Assembly: GCA_003156795.1 (NCBI GenBank)
Contig: PMHU01000204.1
Coordinates: 450-26,229, forward strand
DNA from: Acidimicrobiaceae bacterium
Lineage (GTDB): Bacteria; Actinomycetota; Acidimicrobiia; Acidimicrobiales; Palsa-688
DNA: 25,780 nt
Direction of reading: 5' to 3'
Shown here piece by piece: positions 23,445 through 25,780 of this stretch. The notes beneath the pieces were generated by a model, which saw nothing but the letters and a program-made list of their open reading frames with translations, was not told the DNA's origin and searched no databases. Both the position numbers and the translations under genes were made by a program. Within the stretch, counting starts at the first letter, position 1; the number at the start of each line of letters is the position of its first letter.

Positions 23445-24881
23445 TTAGCCGGGGATGAACTGCCCGATCGAGTTTAACTGCGGGATGGTGAACCACAGCG
23501 CCCCGTCTGGGCCGGCGGTGATGTCCAGGGCTCTGTTGCTACCGGTGGGGAAGCTCTTCACTTTTACCACTCCGGCTTTGATGGTGATCCGCCCGATACC
23601 GTCATTGGCGTTCGCGAACCACAGGGCCCCGCCGGGGCCTTCTGTGATCGTCGATGCGCGGTGGATATCGCTGCCGGTGTAGTAGGTGACCGCCCCGGCG
23701 GTGGTTATGCGACCGATCGAGCTGTTGTCGTCTGCGAACCACAGCGCCCCGTCCGGGCCGGCCACGATCCCGTCAGGGGCGGGTTGACCAGGCAGTCTGT
23801 ACTTGGTCACCACTCCAGCGGTCGTGATCCGCCCGATCGAGCCGCATGGACTGGTGCCAGTCCCGCATCCGGCTCCGTTGGTGAACCACAACGCCCCGTC
23901 CGGTCCCGCCACGATCCCTTCCGGGTTGTCGATGCTGGGGTCGGTGTAGTTGGTGACCACCCCGGCGGTCGTTATCCGCCCGATCGAGTTGTTGAAGTAG
24001 TTGGTGAACCACAGCGCCCCGTCAGGTCCCGGCGCGATCCCATACGGGTAGTCCATACCGTTGGTGTAGTTAGTGACCACTCCAGCGGTAGTGATACGAC
24101 CGATCGAGTTGTTGAAGAAGTTGGTGAACCACAACGCCCCGTCCGAGCCGGCCGCGATCCCCACCGGGCCATCGATGCTGGGGTCGGTGTAGACAGTCAC
24201 CACCCCACCCGTCGTGATCCGCCCGATCGAGCTGTTCCCGTTGGTGAACCACAACGCCCCGTCAGGACCGGCCGCGATCCGCACCGGGTCGTGGATGCTG
24301 GGGTCGGTGTAGTTGGTGACCACCCCAGCCGTGGTGATCCGACCGATCGAGTTACTGCCGTTGTTGGTGAACCACAGCGCCCGGTCCGGACCGGCCGCGA
24401 TCCCCCCCGGCTCGTCGATGCTGGGGTCGGTGTAGTTGGTAACCACCCCAGCGGTGGTGATCCGCCCGATCGAGTTACTGCCGATGTTGGTGAACCACAA
24501 CGCCCCGTCAGGACCGGCCGTTATCGCATCTGGGGAGTCGATGCTGGGGTCGGTATAAAAAGTGACCACCCCTCCGGTCGTGACCCGTCCGATCGAACCG
24601 GTCCCGTTAGGCCCACCAGACCCGTTGGTGAACCACAACGCCCCGTCCGCCCCACCAGCCATACCGTAAGGGCGGTAGACACCCGGGTAGGTCGTCACCG
24701 TCGGCGGCACCTTCGCGCTGGCCACGCCAACAGACGCATTCAACGCCACCAGCGGAAGTCCCAGCACGAATGCAACCAACACCGCGACACGGCGAACAAG
24801 AAGGACACGTTTCCGCCCAGCCGGGGAAACCGCCAAACCAACCCGAACACGACGCCAACCACTCTGGGCCATGCCGTCCAT
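23445..24881 (-). CDS. Secreted Vgb-like (streptogramin-lyase-type) beta-propeller protein
   Basis: 478 residues from ATG 24881 (GGGAGGG just upstream). A long basic n-region and hydrophobic core (VAVLVAFVLGLPLVAL) end in ASVGVASA, with cleavage likely near residue 56. The rest is about 9.5 near-identical blades of ~40-48 residues, each GPDGALWFTN...SIGRITTAGVVTNYTDPSI. This is the repeat of virginiamycin B lyase. Known Vgb-type blades usually read LWFTE, whereas here the last residue is mainly Asn, and I saw no conserved His/Glu pair of the lyase. I therefore infer a secreted or surface propeller, not antibiotic resistance. Confidence 0.85.
   Translation of the reverse strand: MDGMAQSGWRRVRVGLAVSPAGRKRVLLVRRVAVLVAFVLGLPLVALNASVGVASAKVPPTVTTYPGVYRPYGMAGGADGALWFTNGSGGPNGTGSIGRVTTGGVVTFYTDPSIDSPDAITAGPDGALWFTNIGSNSIGRITTAGVVTNYTDPSIDEPGGIAAGPDRALWFTNNGSNSIGRITTAGVVTNYTDPSIHDPVRIAAGPDGALWFTNGNSSIGRITTGGVVTVYTDPSIDGPVGIAAGSDGALWFTNFFNNSIGRITTAGVVTNYTNGMDYPYGIAPGPDGALWFTNYFNNSIGRITTAGVVTNYTDPSIDNPEGIVAGPDGALWFTNGAGCGTGTSPCGSIGRITTAGVVTKYRLPGQPAPDGIVAGPDGALWFADDNSSIGRITTAGAVTYYTGSDIHRASTITEGPGGALWFANANDGIGRITIKAGVVKVKSFPTGSNRALDITAGPDGALWFTIPQLNSIGQFIPG
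23480..24700 (-). repeat. Tandem DNA repeat array coding for the propeller blades
   Basis: Units of about 120-145 bp repeat some nine times with high nucleotide identity, for example recurring GTTGGTGAACCACA and CCGATCGAGTT on the plus strand. Recent duplication or gene conversion is likely. Short-read assembly could miscount the units. Confidence 0.8.
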
Positions 24882-24953
24882 AGTCCCTCCCCAAGCTCCG
24901 CAGCACGAAACTCGCCCCACCAAACCTATCTCACCCCACGGACGATCGCCCGC

Positions 24954-25520
24954 CTACGTCCTCAGTTTGGTGGCGACGATGACACCACTGGCCACGGGTA
25001 GCTCCGCACAGACGAGATCGGGATGGGTGACGATTCGTTCCCTCACCGAGGCAAGGCCCTCTCGCAGTTCGGGATCCTCGTGCGCCGTCAGGTCCATGTC
25101 ATCGACAAGGAGGAAACCTCCTGGTCGGAGCGTGGAGATTGTCTTGCGAAGCTTGAAGATCTTCCCCCCGGGGGCATCGGGGAAGATCAGGTCGAAGGCT
25201 CCGATCGTTCCGACGACATCGGCCCCGTCTCCCTCCACGATCGAAACCCAGTCCGGCCAGCCGACACTTCTCGTCGACGCTGCGATCGCAGAATCGATCT
25301 CCACGCTGACCACCTCCACGTCGAGCCGAGATCCGAGGCCGTGGACGATCCAGGACAGACCGACGCCGCATCCTGTGCCGATCTCCAGGATCCTTCCCCC
25401 AACGGGGACGGCGTTGGCCAAGCAAGCCATCAGTTGTCCCACCTCTGGCTCTGAGGAGAGTTCGAAGCCGAACCTGCTCGCTCGATCGTGCGCTGCGGCT
25501 ACAGACTCAGGAATGTCCAT
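24954..25520 (-). CDS. Class I SAM-dependent methyltransferase (O-methyltransferase-like)
   Basis: 188 residues from ATG 25520 (the frame extends to 25613, but those residues look non-coding). SAM motif I is LEIGTGCGVGLSWI. The acidic strand-2 end is VVSVEIDSA. Then come VEGDGADVV and FDLIFPDAPGGK, where the Asp resembles the metal-binding Asp of catechol-type O-methyltransferases, and LRPGGFLLVDDMD. The opening MDIPESVAAAHDRASRFGFE also resembles that family. It would methylate a hydroxyl on a small molecule; target unknown. It is the last gene before the right edge. Confidence 0.85.
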   Translation of the reverse strand: MDIPESVAAAHDRASRFGFELSSEPEVGQLMACLANAVPVGGRILEIGTGCGVGLSWIVHGLGSRLDVEVVSVEIDSAIAASTRSVGWPDWVSIVEGDGADVVGTIGAFDLIFPDAPGGKIFKLRKTISTLRPGGFLLVDDMDLTAHEDPELREGLASVRERIVTHPDLVCAELPVASGVIVATKLRT

Positions 25521-25780
25521 ACCCCACGACCGTATCCATGGAGGTCCGGCGCCGTCCACGCTCAACGGGACCTGTCCACGATCGGCTACGACGCTGCCCG
25601 ATCGCGCCAGCACGACGACGGCTCTGGAGCTCGTTGACCGTCGGCGGCAGTGGCTCTCCCAGAGCGCGAGATCGGATCTTCTGGGAACGATCGTCGGCGA
25701 GGCGCCCGCAAAACGGGGTCGGTCGCCATTGCGAGGTTGCTGCTAGACATAATGGATGGATGGCACCGGTCAGCTCCTAT

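Noticed and set aside
23445..24881. Calling the propeller a streptogramin resistance enzyme
   Set aside because: Only the blade repeat matches; the lyase catalytic residues were not found and the protein has an export signal.
23445..24881. CRISPR array suggested by regularly spaced repeats
   Set aside because: The repeats are ~120-145 bp, in frame and code for propeller blades; there are no short direct repeats with unique spacers.
24871..25746. 291-codon plus-strand frame opposite the methyltransferase
   Set aside because: Ser/Pro/Arg-rich shadow; the SAM motifs are on the minus strand.
25751..25780. Possible gene start ATGGATGGATGG at the right edge
   Set aside because: No ribosome site and only ten codons visible.

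Overview
The window looks like a piece of a high-GC actinobacterial chromosome, probably from a soil-type or uncultured lineage. The reasons are GC-rich codons, GTG and TTG starts behind clear Shine-Dalgarno sites, a mycofactocin-type short-chain dehydrogenase, an Ltp2-like thiolase with a DUF35 partner, an LLM flavin oxidoreductase, a bacterial G1 (glutamic) peptidase and a copper amine oxidase. I cannot name a genus. I saw no rRNA, tRNA, CRISPR array or intact transposase.

Layout. 1-2640 (+): the 3' part of an LLM-family oxidoreductase, then an AMP-forming acyl-CoA synthetase 8 bp downstream. 2826-5727: a secreted G1 peptidase (+) and a copper amine oxidase (-) converge on a strong hairpin at 3745-3787. 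The peptidase frame runs through that hairpin into the oxidase gene, so its 3' end is suspect. 5915-11850 (-): a catabolic block, in transcription order a CaiB/BaiF CoA transferase, an amidohydrolase, a mycofactocin-type SDR, a cytochrome P450, a GntR/FCD regulator and a limonene-epoxide-hydrolase-like enzyme. The first four genes are tightly packed, with two ATGA overlaps. 12049-13633 (+): divergent from the block, an Ltp2-like thiolase-fold protein and its DUF35 zinc-ribbon/OB partner. Between the two arms, at 11907-11935, lies a near-consensus promoter whose -10 box sits inside an AT-rich dyad, a good candidate operator.

13.6-19 kb holds small and poorly characterised genes: an 87-aa protein, a GNAT acetyltransferase, a small HTH protein, a two-TM protein and a zinc-ribbon/TM/PQQ-type beta-propeller protein. 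19.3-22.3 kb has an aldehyde dehydrogenase, a DinB-like protein and a second SDR. 22.3-25.6 kb has a 24-bp-arm inverted repeat, a lipoprotein, a secreted Vgb-type propeller built from near-identical repeats and a class I methyltransferase.

Working model (inference): the 6-13.6 kb block degrades an alicyclic, terpenoid or steroid-like compound. The P450 would hydroxylate, the mycofactocin SDR would oxidise the alcohol, and the epoxide hydrolase and amidohydrolase would open or hydrolyse the skeleton. CaiB would load CoA, and the Ltp2-like/DUF35 pair would cleave a beta-hydroxyacyl-CoA by retro-aldol reaction. An aldehyde dehydrogenase and an acyl-CoA synthetase lie in the same window. The block is the best candidate for an undescribed system; its substrate cannot be read from sequence alone.
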